10,766 bases of DNA from Thiotrichaceae bacterium. Its GTDB lineage: Bacteria > Pseudomonadota > Gammaproteobacteria > Thiotrichales > Thiotrichaceae. Where the stretch lies: contig JALWYT010000318.1 in NCBI GenBank assembly GCA_026992705.1, forward strand, positions 1-10,766, written 5' to 3'. A model generated the notes under the pieces. It was not told where the DNA came from. It ran no database searches and saw only the letters and a list, made by a program, of their open reading frames with translations. The position numbers and the translations under genes were made by a program. This document shows positions 1 to 6,488 of this stretch, piece by piece (the stretch's first letter is position 1; each line of letters begins with the position of its first letter).

Positions 1-2
1 AT

Positions 3-896
3 ATTAAAGCCAGCATCAGCAAAATTCGTATGTTGCTCACCCTTATTAGCACCTTTATCTTGCCTCATAAGTTATTGGAATGGCTGCACCTGCGTTCCAT
101 CAAAGCCGATAATACCGCCGCTATTTTGTTTTCCAGCGGTAGCGAAGGCTTGCCCAAAGGTATTGAATTAAGCCATAAAAACTTAGCCGTCAATGCCAGA
201 CAAGTCGCTGATATTTTGAATACCCGCGAACGGGATGTGATAATGAACTGCCTGCCCACTTTCCACACATTTGGTCTGCTCGCAACGACGCTAATGCCTT
301 TGAGTGAAGGTATTCCAATGGTCTGCCACCCTGACCCAAGCGATGTTGCTAATATTGCCAAAGGCATTGCCCGCCATGAAGCCACCTTATTATTTGGCAC
401 TCGCACATTTTTAAGCATGTATATCCACAATCGCCGCGTACACCCGCTTATGTTGGAGTCTTTGCGATTAGTTATTGCAGGAGCTGAACGCCTACGTCCT
501 GAAATCCGCGAAGGTTTTAAAATCAAATTTAATAAAGATATTTACGAAGGCTATGGAGCGACAGAAACCTCACCCGTTGCCAGTGTTAATATCCCTGATC
601 AACTCGACAAAAACTACTGGAAAGTACAAGTTGGCAATAAAATCGGCACGGTTGGCTTGCCCATCCCCGGTACAAGTTTCCGCATTGTTGACCCTGATAG
701 CCTAGAAGAGCTGCCTACAGGCGAGGCAGGGTTAATTTTAATCGGTGGACCACAAATTATGAAAGGCTATCTCAATGCCCCCGATAAAACCGCAGAAGTC
801 ATCACCGAGCTAGACGGCAAACGCTGGTACAAAACAGGCGACAAAGGATACCTTGACGAACAAGGCTTCCTCACTATCATTGAACACTTAAGATAA
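3..896 (+). CDS. Acyl-ACP synthetase / AMP-binding domain of Aas-type protein, open at 5' window edge and truncated at 3' end (probable pseudogene)
   Basis: The frame is open from base 3 through an internal ATG at 30, so the true start lies outside the window. The product is an ANL-superfamily adenylate-forming enzyme. Visible motifs are the phosphate loop SSGSEGLPKG (nt 132-161), the A5 motif YEGYGATETSP (about nt 542-574) and the A7 motif WYKTGDKGYLDEQGFLT (about nt 825-875). The sequence style matches the synthetase half of Aas (2-acylglycerophosphoethanolamine acyltransferase/acyl-ACP synthetase), which activates fatty acids with ATP to reacylate lysophospholipids at the inner membrane; that assignment is from memory. 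After GFLTII the family continues with a hinge of the DRYSRFAK kind and a C-terminal subdomain of roughly 100 residues carrying the catalytic Lys. Here it ends in EHLR-stop, and no other frame continues it. Codons are more GC-rich (GCC, CCC, CGC, GGC) than in the downstream genes. Loss of the C-terminal lid should abolish normal adenylation. Confidence 0.8.
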   Translation: MKASISKIRMLLTLISTFILPHKLLEWLHLRSIKADNTAAILFSSGSEGLPKGIELSHKNLAVNARQVADILNTRERDVIMNCLPTFHTFGLLATTLMPLSEGIPMVCHPDPSDVANIAKGIARHEATLLFGTRTFLSMYIHNRRVHPLMLESLRLVIAGAERLRPEIREGFKIKFNKDIYEGYGATETSPVASVNIPDQLDKNYWKVQVGNKIGTVGLPIPGTSFRIVDPDSLEELPTGEAGLILIGGPQIMKGYLNAPDKTAEVITELDGKRWYKTGDKGYLDEQGFLTIIEHLR

Positions 897-1011
897 GCAT
901 TTTGTAACCACTACCAATAAATTAATCTCCTAGAATGTATTTATCCTTCATCATTAAATAACCGAAATATTAGCACGTAAATAAAGATATTTTCTTTCAT
1001 ACATCATTGAA

Positions 1012-1038
1012 AAGTTATTTTTAATGCACAAGTTATTT
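1012..1038. repeat. Short direct repeat upstream of T1SS operon
   Basis: AAGTTATTT occurs at 1012-1020 and again at 1030-1038, a period of 18 bp, within the AT-rich 228-bp gap between the truncated synthetase and the exporter gene. Two equally spaced half-sites upstream of a promoter could be an activator or repressor site, but nine AT-rich bases can recur by chance. The rest of the gap shows no gene, RNA gene or clear terminator. Confidence 0.25.
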
Positions 1039-1076
1039 GCCATTCATGGAGATGGTTTCTCTTTCTTGAAGTCGAA

Positions 1077-1085
1077 TGCTATTAT
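1077..1085 (+). promoter_or_regulatory. Candidate extended -10 promoter for T1SS operon
   Basis: TGCTATTAT fits the extended -10 pattern TGnTATAAT, with TATTAT at 1080-1085. No good -35 hexamer lies 16-18 nt upstream, which is tolerated by extended -10 promoters. The start of transcription would fall near 1092, about 33 nt before the exporter ATG and upstream of its GGGAG ribosome site at 1116-1120. This is prediction from motif only. Confidence 0.35.
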
Positions 1086-1124
1086 GCGGCACTTAATTTT
1101 TAAATAATAGTTCTTGGGAGCTTT

Positions 1125-2894
1125 ATGAAAAAGCAATCTGTACAAAATAACAAATCAGAACTAAAACACATACTGAAGTCATTCCGTAAAAGTTTTATTT
1201 ATATTGGTCTTTTCAGCATGTTTATCAATATGTTGATGCTTGTTCCTTCCCTATATATGTTACAAGTTTATGACCGTGTTATGGTAAGCCGCAGTGTTGA
1301 AACACTCATTCTACTAACACTGATTGTTGTCTGGCTGTTTATTACGATGGGGGCTTTAAATTTTGTCCGTTCTCGTATTATGGTTCGTGTAGGAACACAA
1401 ATGGATGAACGCTTAAATACCCGCTTATTTCAAGCATTGAATGCTATGTCTCTGCGTTACCCTGGTAAGGCAAGTTCTCAACCGTTGAATGACTTAACGT
1501 CTATTCGTCAATTTATAACAGGTAATGGTACTTTTGCTTTTTTTGATACACCGTGGATACCGTTTTATTTTGCATTATTATTTATTTTTCATTTTTGGTT
1601 GGGCATGTTTGCAATTTTTGCTGCCATTGTATTAATTGTTATTGCTATTTTAAATGAAGTATCAACGAAAAAATTAATGCAAAATGCAAATACTAATAAT
1701 ATGCAGTCAGTCGCAATGCTTAATGCACAATTACGTAATTCTGAAGTCTTGCATGCGATGGGGATGGCTGATGCCATGCGAGAGCGTTGGCTGCAACGGC
1801 ACTTGAATTTTTTAAAGTCTCAGGCTGAAGCCTCTGATAATGCAGGAATTTGGTTAAATATGAGTACCACCTTGCGAATGATGTTTCAATCATTGATGCT
1901 AGGTTTAGGAGGTTACTTGGCAATTACTAATGAAATCTCATCGGGCATGGTCATAGCAGGATCTATATTAATGGGACGAGCTTTAGCTCCGATTGACCAA
2001 ATGATCGGTGCTTGGAAGCAGTTTGGTGCCGCAAGAACGAGCTATAAACGTCTAGAAGAATTACTCAAAGAATTTCCAGATAAAGAAGAGCGTATGTCAC
2101 TTCCGCCGCCAGAGGGGCGTTTACAGGTGGAAGCATTAACTGTTGTACCACCAGGCAGTCAACAAGCTGTATTAAGGGCTGTAAATTTTGCTCTTGATGC
2201 AGGCGATGCACTCGTGGTTATGGGAGCTAGTGCGGCGGGAAAATCTTCCTTAGTGCGAGCAATTGTTGGGGTTTGGCCAAGTGTTGCAGGGGCAGTACGT
2301 TTAGATGGTACTGAAATAGACCATTGGAATCGCTCTGAATTAGGACCATATATTGGCTATTTGCCCCAAGATGTAGAGTTATTTGAAGGTACGGTTGCTG
2401 AAAATATTGCCCGCTTTGGTGAAATGGATTCAGAAAAAATTGTTACCGCAGCAAAGATGGCTGGTGTAGATGAAATGATCCGTCATTTGCCTGAAGGCTA
2501 TGAAACATTAATTGGTGTTGGTGGTGCAACACTTTCAGGTGGTCAACGACAGCGTGTTGGTTTAGCAAGAGCTTTATATGGATCTCCCGCTTTAGTGATT
2601 TTAGATGAGCCAAATGCCAATTTGGATGAGGTCGGAGAACATGCGTTAATTAATGCTTGCATGGCTTTAAAAAAGGCAGGAACAACATTGATATTAGTTA
2701 CGCATCGTACCAATATATTGAGCATTGCTGATAAGATTTTAGTCCTTGCTGAAGGTATGGTGAGCTCTTTTGGTAGAAGAGATGAAGTCCTACAAAAACT
2801 AACACAAAATACTCAAAAACAACAAAAAATTGCTCAGAAGAAACCGCCAGCAGCACCATCTGCTGGTGTTGTAAATATTCCAACGGGGGGCTAA
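1125..2894 (+). CDS. Type I secretion ABC exporter (PrtD/AprD-type permease-ATPase)
   Basis: This 589-residue protein is a fused transmembrane and ATP-binding subunit of a type I secretion system, sitting in the inner membrane and driving one-step export of a C-terminally tagged substrate. The membrane domain covers about residues 25-300, with hydrophobic runs near 25-45, 60-78, 145-176 and 255-285. MLVPSLYMLQVYDRVM (38-53) is typical of the PrtD branch. The ATPase has Walker A GASAAGKS (367-374), Q-loop Gln415, signature LSGGQ (470-474), Walker B VILDE (491-495) and H-loop His527, so all catalytic elements are present. There is no N-terminal C39 peptidase or C39-like domain, which argues against bacteriocin or HlyB-type exporters. 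The C-terminal tail (from about 560) is Gln/Lys-rich, then Pro/Ala-rich. ATG is preceded by GGGAG at 1116-1120, 4 nt spacing. The HlyD-family partner starts 4 nt after the stop. The obvious cargo candidate is the minus-strand giant protein at 6489-10682. Confidence 0.93.
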   Translation: MKKQSVQNNKSELKHILKSFRKSFIYIGLFSMFINMLMLVPSLYMLQVYDRVMVSRSVETLILLTLIVVWLFITMGALNFVRSRIMVRVGTQMDERLNTRLFQALNAMSLRYPGKASSQPLNDLTSIRQFITGNGTFAFFDTPWIPFYFALLFIFHFWLGMFAIFAAIVLIVIAILNEVSTKKLMQNANTNNMQSVAMLNAQLRNSEVLHAMGMADAMRERWLQRHLNFLKSQAEASDNAGIWLNMSTTLRMMFQSLMLGLGGYLAITNEISSGMVIAGSILMGRALAPIDQMIGAWKQFGAARTSYKRLEELLKEFPDKEERMSLPPPEGRLQVEALTVVPPGSQQAVLRAVNFALDAGDALVVMGASAAGKSSLVRAIVGVWPSVAGAVRLDGTEIDHWNRSELGPYIGYLPQDVELFEGTVAENIARFGEMDSEKIVTAAKMAGVDEMIRHLPEGYETLIGVGGATLSGGQRQRVGLARALYGSPALVILDEPNANLDEVGEHALINACMALKKAGTTLILVTHRTNILSIADKILVLAEGMVSSFGRRDEVLQKLTQNTQKQQKIAQKKPPAAPSAGVVNIPTGG

Positions 2895-2898
2895 GTTT

Positions 2899-4278
2899 AT
2901 GTCTAAAAAGAATAAGCAGACACTAGGTAATGTCATAGAAGATGGTGAAATTATTGTCAAACAAGAATCTTCAGCAAGCATTGAATTAAAGAAAAATGAC
3001 CGCCCCTATCGTATCATGGGTTTATTGGTTTTATTAATAACATTTGGAGTTTTATTAGGCTGGGCTGCGATGGCTCCATTAACAAGTGCAGTGGTTGCAC
3101 CGGGAAGGGTAGAAGTAGCCTCTCGTATTAAAGTGGTACAAAGCCCAGATGGAGGGCAGGTAAAAGAGATACTCGTCACTGAAGGTGACATTGTTGAAAA
3201 AGATGATGTTTTACTGCGTATGGACGATGAAGATCTGCTGGCACAATATGAAGCAACACAGGCTCAAATCTGGGAATCATTAGCAAGCCAGGAAAGACTA
3301 AAGGCAGAACGTGATCATAAGGAACTACAGTTCTCAGACGAGTTATTAGCACAAGCAAAACAATCAAGCGTGCTTGCAGACATTCTTAAAACACAAAAAT
3401 ATTTGTTTACCTCAGGAAGAGAGGTACTTACTCAAAGTCAAGAGGTATTAGAGCAACGTATTAGCCAGGCAAAAAAACAAATCACAGGAAATAAAAATAT
3501 TTTATTAAGCTTACGCAAACGAGAAGCATTATTAGCAGAAGACATCGCATCTATCAAACCATTAGTGGCTAAAGAGCTCTTACCTAAGAATCAGTTACGC
3601 GATAAGCAACGTGTCTACAACCAAATCAAAGGTGAAATTGCATCACGTGAATCTGATATTTCCCGATTAAAAGAAGTGATTGCAGAACAAACTCAGCAAA
3701 AAGCATTAGAAAGAAAACGTGATTTAAAAGAGATTAACTCAGAATTACGCAGCTTAGAGAGAAGGCATATTGAACTCATTGCCACGAAACGTCGCTTAGA
3801 AGACAAATTATCTAATATTGAAATTAAGGCTCCAGCGGCAGGTAAAGTAGAAAAGTTTGATATAACTGTTGGTGCAGTGATTTCTTCGGGGCAGATCATT
3901 ATGGAAATCGTGCCACAAGATTATCAATTTAGTATTGTTGCAAATGTATCATTAGCTGATATTGATATTCTTTATGTTGGGCAGGAAGCGGAGGTTCGCT
4001 TATCATCATTTGATGATGCTCGCTATTTTGATGTAATGCATACCCAGATTGTCAATATTGCCTCTGACTCAACCACTGATAAAACAACAGGTTTGTCCTA
4101 TTACAAAACACGTTTAGCCGTCTCTGATGATATTATTCAGGAATTGAAAAAAAATAACGTTCATCTTGTCTCAGGTATGCCCGCTGAGGTTGTAATTAAA
4201 ACCGGAGAGCGAACGGTACTTGATTATTTAGTCAAACCAATCACTCAAATGATAGATCGTGCATTTAATGAAAAATAG
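2899..4278 (+). CDS. HlyD-family T1SS membrane fusion (periplasmic adaptor) protein, PrtE/AprE-type
   Basis: This 459-residue adaptor bridges the ABC exporter and a TolC-like outer-membrane channel. The layout is classical: a cytoplasmic N-terminus of about 37 residues, one membrane anchor (about 38-58), a first lipoyl half-motif (about 77-110, with the SPDGGQVKEILVTEGDIV segment), a long charged helical hairpin (about 115-305), a second lipoyl half beginning near NIEIKAPAAGKVEKF (306-320), a beta-barrel region, and the family C-terminal signature RTVLDYLVKPI (438-448). Length is usual for the family. It begins 4 nt after the exporter stop; the G-run at 2885-2890 serves as ribosome site, so the two genes are surely co-transcribed and probably translationally coupled. 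No outer-membrane factor gene follows within the window, so the channel is presumably encoded elsewhere. No strong intrinsic terminator is visible after the stop. Confidence 0.93.
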   Translation: MSKKNKQTLGNVIEDGEIIVKQESSASIELKKNDRPYRIMGLLVLLITFGVLLGWAAMAPLTSAVVAPGRVEVASRIKVVQSPDGGQVKEILVTEGDIVEKDDVLLRMDDEDLLAQYEATQAQIWESLASQERLKAERDHKELQFSDELLAQAKQSSVLADILKTQKYLFTSGREVLTQSQEVLEQRISQAKKQITGNKNILLSLRKREALLAEDIASIKPLVAKELLPKNQLRDKQRVYNQIKGEIASRESDISRLKEVIAEQTQQKALERKRDLKEINSELRSLERRHIELIATKRRLEDKLSNIEIKAPAAGKVEKFDITVGAVISSGQIIMEIVPQDYQFSIVANVSLADIDILYVGQEAEVRLSSFDDARYFDVMHTQIVNIASDSTTDKTTGLSYYKTRLAVSDDIIQELKKNNVHLVSGMPAEVVIKTGERTVLDYLVKPITQMIDRAFNEK

Positions 4279-4340
4279 TAAAATGCGATTAAATCATATG
4301 CTTTGAATAACAATCTATTCACTTAAGAAAGTTTTCGTTA

Positions 4341-4370
4341 TTGACATGATTCATACGAGTATGACACTAT
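4341..4370 (+). promoter_or_regulatory. Predicted sigma-70 promoter for the small DUF6447-like gene
   Basis: A perfect -35 TTGACA (4341-4346) is followed after 18 nt by CACTAT (4365-4370), a weak -10 that keeps the important A2 and T6 positions. Transcription would start near 4377, giving a leader of about 40 nt before the ATG at 4417. It lies in the 138-nt gap after the HlyD-family gene, so the small gene is likely transcribed on its own, in addition to any read-through from the exporter operon. Confidence 0.5.
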
Positions 4371-4416
4371 CTTCGCCTACTTTAAAACAGTATTGTAAAT
4401 AAATTGGAGAATAAGA

Positions 4417-4638
4417 ATGACGACAACAAATGAAACAAACACTAATGACCCTATTGTTACGATTGATGGAAATGAATACAAATTATCCAGCCTATCCGAT
4501 ACAGCGAAAGCCCAAATGAAGAATTTACAGATTGTTGATGCGGAATTAGCCCGGTTACAACAAAAAATCGCCATTGCACAAACGGCTCGACTTGCTTATG
4601 CGAATGCATTACAAGCAGAACTTCCAAAATCTGATTAA
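4417..4638 (+). CDS. Small 73-residue protein, DUF6447-like
   Basis: The predicted protein has a Thr/Asn-rich start (1-11), a short strand-turn-strand segment IVTIDGNEYKL (13-23), then a long amphipathic helix from about SLSDTAKAQ to NALQAEL (25-69). The pattern of a V-T-I-D-G-x-x-Y start, SLSD-x-AK, and DAELARLQxxIAxxQTARxAYxxAL matches my memory of the DUF6447 family of small proteins of unknown function; no search was run. Spacing of hydrophobic residues in the helix suggests a coiled coil. It lacks a signal peptide, membrane segment and Cys, so it is probably cytosolic unless exported by the T1SS. The start is well supported by GGAGA at 4406-4410, 6 nt before ATG, and a promoter with a perfect -35. 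Its position between the T1SS pair and a glycosyltransferase suggests an accessory role in surface-protein export, but no function can be given. Confidence 0.8.
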   Translation: MTTTNETNTNDPIVTIDGNEYKLSSLSDTAKAQMKNLQIVDAELARLQQKIAIAQTARLAYANALQAELPKSD

Positions 4639-4645
4639 AAACTGA

Positions 4646-4719
4646 TAAGGAGGTATTTATAATCAATGTTTTATACTAACGTTATCACACGCAATAATTT
4701 CTTTATTGAGTATGATTAA
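4646..4719 (+). promoter_or_regulatory. Strong Shine-Dalgarno plus 17-codon leader ORF ahead of the glycosyltransferase
   Basis: TAAGGAGGT at 4646-4654 is close to a perfect complement of the 16S 3' end. It is followed 11 nt later by ATG (4666), which opens a 17-codon ORF ending at TAA 4717-4719. That ORF is in the same frame as the glycosyltransferase, whose first usable starts are TTG at 4735 or 4747. The stop overlaps another ATG (TAATG, 4717-4721) that opens a 3-codon ORF ending at 4730, directly followed by ATG 4731 with a stop at 4743-4745. This relay of stop-start overlaps could carry terminating ribosomes to the TTG start (translational coupling), or it may be what remains of a longer N-terminus broken by a nonsense change. 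Confidence 0.45.
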
Positions 4720-4746
4720 TGCTTAATTAAATGGTTGTTATATAGT

Positions 4747-5865
4747 TTGAAAATCCTCCATGCCTACAAAGTATATTTACCGCTCTCAGGTGGCATTGTT
4801 CATGTTATAGAACATATCGTTTCAGGCTTAAATAATGAATTTAAACAATTAATTTTAGTTGCTACTCAACACATTGGGATAGGAAGCAGCTCCTTTTATC
4901 AAGGCACTCAAGTAAAGCGTGTATTTTCCTTGGGTAATCTGCTTTCTATGCCATTGGCCTTGTCCTACCCTTTCCACTTTTGGATACAGGCTAGACGGGC
5001 AGATATTGTTCATTTTCATTACCCATTTCCATTGGTTGATTTAGCCGTTGCCTGTTATTTTCCTCGTAACACGGCACTGATTGTCCATTGGCATGCAGAA
5101 ATTACCGCACAAAAAAGAATAGCACGTTGGTTACGTATTTTTACACATCGTTGCCTGCAGCGAGCGGATACGATTATTGTCTCTAGCCCAACGATTATTA
5201 CAGCCTCTCGCTGGTTGAAGCCTTATGTAGATAAATGCCAGGTCATCCCCTATGGAATTAAGTCTGATCATTTTTCTCAATTGTCCGCCTCTGAACGCCT
5301 AGAAATTGCCAAACTCAAACGGCAATACCCCCGTTTAGTATTAGCTGTTGGGCGTTTAGTCGCTTATAAAGGCTTTTCGGTCTTATTACATGCCATCAAA
5401 GCGATTGATGCACAATTAATTATTATTGGTGAGGGTGTGCTTGCTCAACATTTACAAACGCAAATCACAGATTTAGGGTTACAAGAGCGGGTATGGCTAA
5501 AAGGTGGGGTGGACAATACAAAGCTTAAATGCTTTTATCATGCTTGCCGTGTATTTGCTTTTCCTTCTGAGACGGAAGCAGAGGCATTTGGTTTGGTACA
5601 ACTTGAGGCAATGCTCTGTGCTAAACCGATTGTTAATACCCAACTCCGATCATCCGTTCCTTGGGTTGCTCGAGATAAGAAAGAAGGGCTTACAGTTCCA
5701 CCTCATGATAGCAAGGCATTCGCTAAAGCCATTGAATGTTTGTTAAATGATAATACCCTCGCAACCCGTTTAGGAAACGCAGGATTTAAGCGAGTTCATC
5801 AACATTTTACACAAACACTATTTTTACAAAGAATAGAGCAATTGTATAAGGAATTGATCCCTTAA
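4747..5865 (+). CDS. GT4-type (GT-B fold) family glycosyltransferase, non-ATG start
   Basis: This protein of 372 residues (376 if TTG 4735 is used) transfers a sugar from a nucleotide-sugar donor, probably in lipopolysaccharide, exopolysaccharide or surface-glycan assembly on the cytosolic side of the membrane. I chose TTG 4747 because it gives MKILHAYKVYLPLSGG, the usual beginning of this family including the glycine loop; no ATG gives the frame. The second domain has VGRLVAYKGF (201-210, with the donor-phosphate Lys208) and the EX7E signature with Glu279 and Glu287 in EAFGLVQLEAM. The C-terminus (FLQRIEQLYKEL) is complete. No convincing ribosome site directly precedes TTG 4747; the strong one is about 95 nt upstream, before a short leader ORF. 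The gene converges on, and overlaps by 4 nt, the truncated Uma2 gene. Acceptor and sugar cannot be read from sequence; glycosylation of the neighbouring surface protein is only an inference from proximity. Confidence 0.85.
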   Translation: MKILHAYKVYLPLSGGIVHVIEHIVSGLNNEFKQLILVATQHIGIGSSSFYQGTQVKRVFSLGNLLSMPLALSYPFHFWIQARRADIVHFHYPFPLVDLAVACYFPRNTALIVHWHAEITAQKRIARWLRIFTHRCLQRADTIIVSSPTIITASRWLKPYVDKCQVIPYGIKSDHFSQLSASERLEIAKLKRQYPRLVLAVGRLVAYKGFSVLLHAIKAIDAQLIIIGEGVLAQHLQTQITDLGLQERVWLKGGVDNTKLKCFYHACRVFAFPSETEAEAFGLVQLEAMLCAKPIVNTQLRSSVPWVARDKKEGLTVPPHDSKAFAKAIECLLNDNTLATRLGNAGFKRVHQHFTQTLFLQRIEQLYKELIP

Positions 5866-6167
5866 GTATCGGGTTTGATCAAATAAGCATCATTTTCTAA
5901 CTCACCACAAACAACTAAATTATCGGGTCGAACAACCGTCTGCTCATCAATCTTCCAATCTACAGGCAACAAAGCCTGACACATTGAACAATCTTCTAAT
6001 AAATTTTTTAATTGCCAAGCGATATTGTTACTAATACGTTGATGCTTTATTAAGGGAGCAGGACTCATTGCATAAGACACTCCATAAATCAGCTCCCAGT
6101 CACCCTCCCAACGCTTATAGTCTTCATAGCAATAGTTAGGTAATTCATTAATATCTAAGACTGGCAT
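5862..6167 (-). CDS. Truncated Uma2-family (DUF820) nuclease-like protein, N-terminal half only
   Basis: The 101 residues match the N-terminal part of Uma2 proteins, PD-(D/E)XK-fold nuclease-like proteins common as many copies in cyanobacteria and some filamentous gammaproteobacteria and often linked to mobile DNA. Family features are the YEDYKRWEGDWELIYG segment, the MSPAPLIKHQRISNNI segment (His in the typical place) and the strand ending VRPDNLVVCGE. Full members are about 180-200 residues and next carry a strand with the second acidic residue, usually followed by LSPST, and a later Lys. Here the frame stops at YLIKPDT, four bases inside the 3' end of the glycosyltransferase, so the second acidic residue and Lys are missing and nuclease activity is unlikely. 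The start is sound: AAGGGAG lies at 6174-6180 (read on the minus strand), 6 nt before the ATG. Intact 5' signals and a missing 3' half point to a recent breakage rather than slow decay. Confidence 0.78.
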   Translation of the reverse strand: MPVLDINELPNYCYEDYKRWEGDWELIYGVSYAMSPAPLIKHQRISNNIAWQLKNLLEDCSMCQALLPVDWKIDEQTVVRPDNLVVCGELENDAYLIKPDT

Positions 6168-6340
6168 AAACCACTCCCTTTATTTTAGATAACCACAAGC
6201 CATTGCCTTGAATTTTAGCACATGAAATCGAGATAAATAAAATTATCCAAACATTCTCAAATTTAACATAAGCGTTAATAATTATGAGAACAAGAGGAGG
6301 CTGAAACAAAGGAAAAGCGATAAAGTAAGACTTGAGCTAA

Positions 6341-6366
6341 TTTTTATTTTACTCTGACCCCAATTA
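6341..6366 (-). repeat. Probable dispersed repeat containing GGGGTCAGAGT
   Basis: Read on the minus strand the core is AATTGGGGTCAGAGTAAAAT. Near-identical strings occur, from memory, as scattered intergenic repeats in many gammaproteobacterial genomes, often close to REP-type (Y1/RAYT) transposase genes. No transposase is in this window, so the copy would be a non-autonomous remnant. Only one copy is visible here; recognition rests on memory rather than on repetition within the window. Confidence 0.35.
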
Positions 6367-6380
6367 TTTCAATTATTTCA

Positions 6381-6401
6381 TTCCCACGGAGACCGTGGGA
6401 A
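6381..6401. repeat. Short perfect palindrome (9-bp stem, 3-nt loop), GTGGGAAC-type intergenic repeat
   Basis: TTCCCACGG (6381-6389) and CCGTGGGAA (6393-6401) pair perfectly around AGA. No T-run follows on either strand, so it is not a standard intrinsic terminator. Its right flank, from 6389 to 6411, is nearly repeated at 6437-6460 (GACCGTGGGAACGAGCAAAA against GACAGTGGGAACAAGTAAAA). This TTCCCAC...GTGGGAA style is familiar from small dispersed intergenic palindromes in gammaproteobacteria. It may still act as an mRNA-end stabiliser for the giant gene. Confidence 0.6.
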
Positions 6402-6441
6402 CGAGCAAAAGAAGCTACCTTCTTTCACAACAGCCCCAGAC

Positions 6442-6468
6442 AGTGGGAACAAGTAAAAAGTTCCCACT
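6442..6468. repeat. Second GTGGGAAC palindrome (9-bp stem, 9-nt loop) just downstream of giant gene
   Basis: AGTGGGAAC (6442-6450) and GTTCCCACT (6460-6468) pair perfectly around AAGTAAAAA. The palindrome lies 21 nt beyond the stop of the minus-strand gene ending at 6489. On that strand the arm is followed by GTCTGGGG rather than a T-run, so Rho-independent termination of the usual kind is doubtful, though a transcript 3'-end stabilising hairpin is possible. The core is shared with the palindrome at 6381-6401, which indicates two diverged members of one repeat family. Confidence 0.55.
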
Positions 6469-6488
6469 TTGGTGGCTGAATCCAGAGT

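Larger units (their letters stand above)
6168..6488. other. Gene-free stretch of about 320 bp between Uma2 remnant and giant surface-protein gene
   Basis: This interval must hold the promoter of the minus-strand Uma2 remnant at its left end and the transcription end of the giant minus-strand gene at its right end. The left half (6181-6340) is AT-rich and shows nothing I can name. The right half holds an ACTCTGACCCC-type repeat (6341-6366) and two GTGGGAAC palindromes (6381-6401, 6442-6468), detailed separately. No RNA gene or open frame of interest was found. Confidence 0.6.

Noticed and set aside
65..526. 153-codon minus-strand open frame over the acyl-ACP synthetase
   Set aside because: It is antisense to a clearly conserved AMP-binding domain and its own translation shows no recognisable domain.
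475..705. 76-codon plus-strand frame overlapping the synthetase
   Set aside because: It is an out-of-frame shadow; the main frame keeps the A5 motif and reads on beyond it.
881..1000. Possible frameshift that restores the missing C-terminal subdomain of the synthetase
   Set aside because: The bases after 881 in all three forward frames do not continue the expected DRYSRFAK-like hinge and meet stops quickly, so the end is a loss and not a simple frameshift.
1125..2894. Bacteriocin or lantibiotic-type ABC exporter
   Set aside because: There is no N-terminal C39 peptidase domain; the membrane domain follows the PrtD pattern and a PrtE-type adaptor is adjacent.
5504..5746. 80-codon plus-strand frame inside the glycosyltransferase
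   Set aside because: It is out of frame with the conserved EX7E-bearing domain and has no motif of its own.
6381..6468. Palindromes as Rho-independent terminators of the giant gene
   Set aside because: Neither hairpin is followed by a T-run on the minus strand, so the usual terminator criteria are not met.
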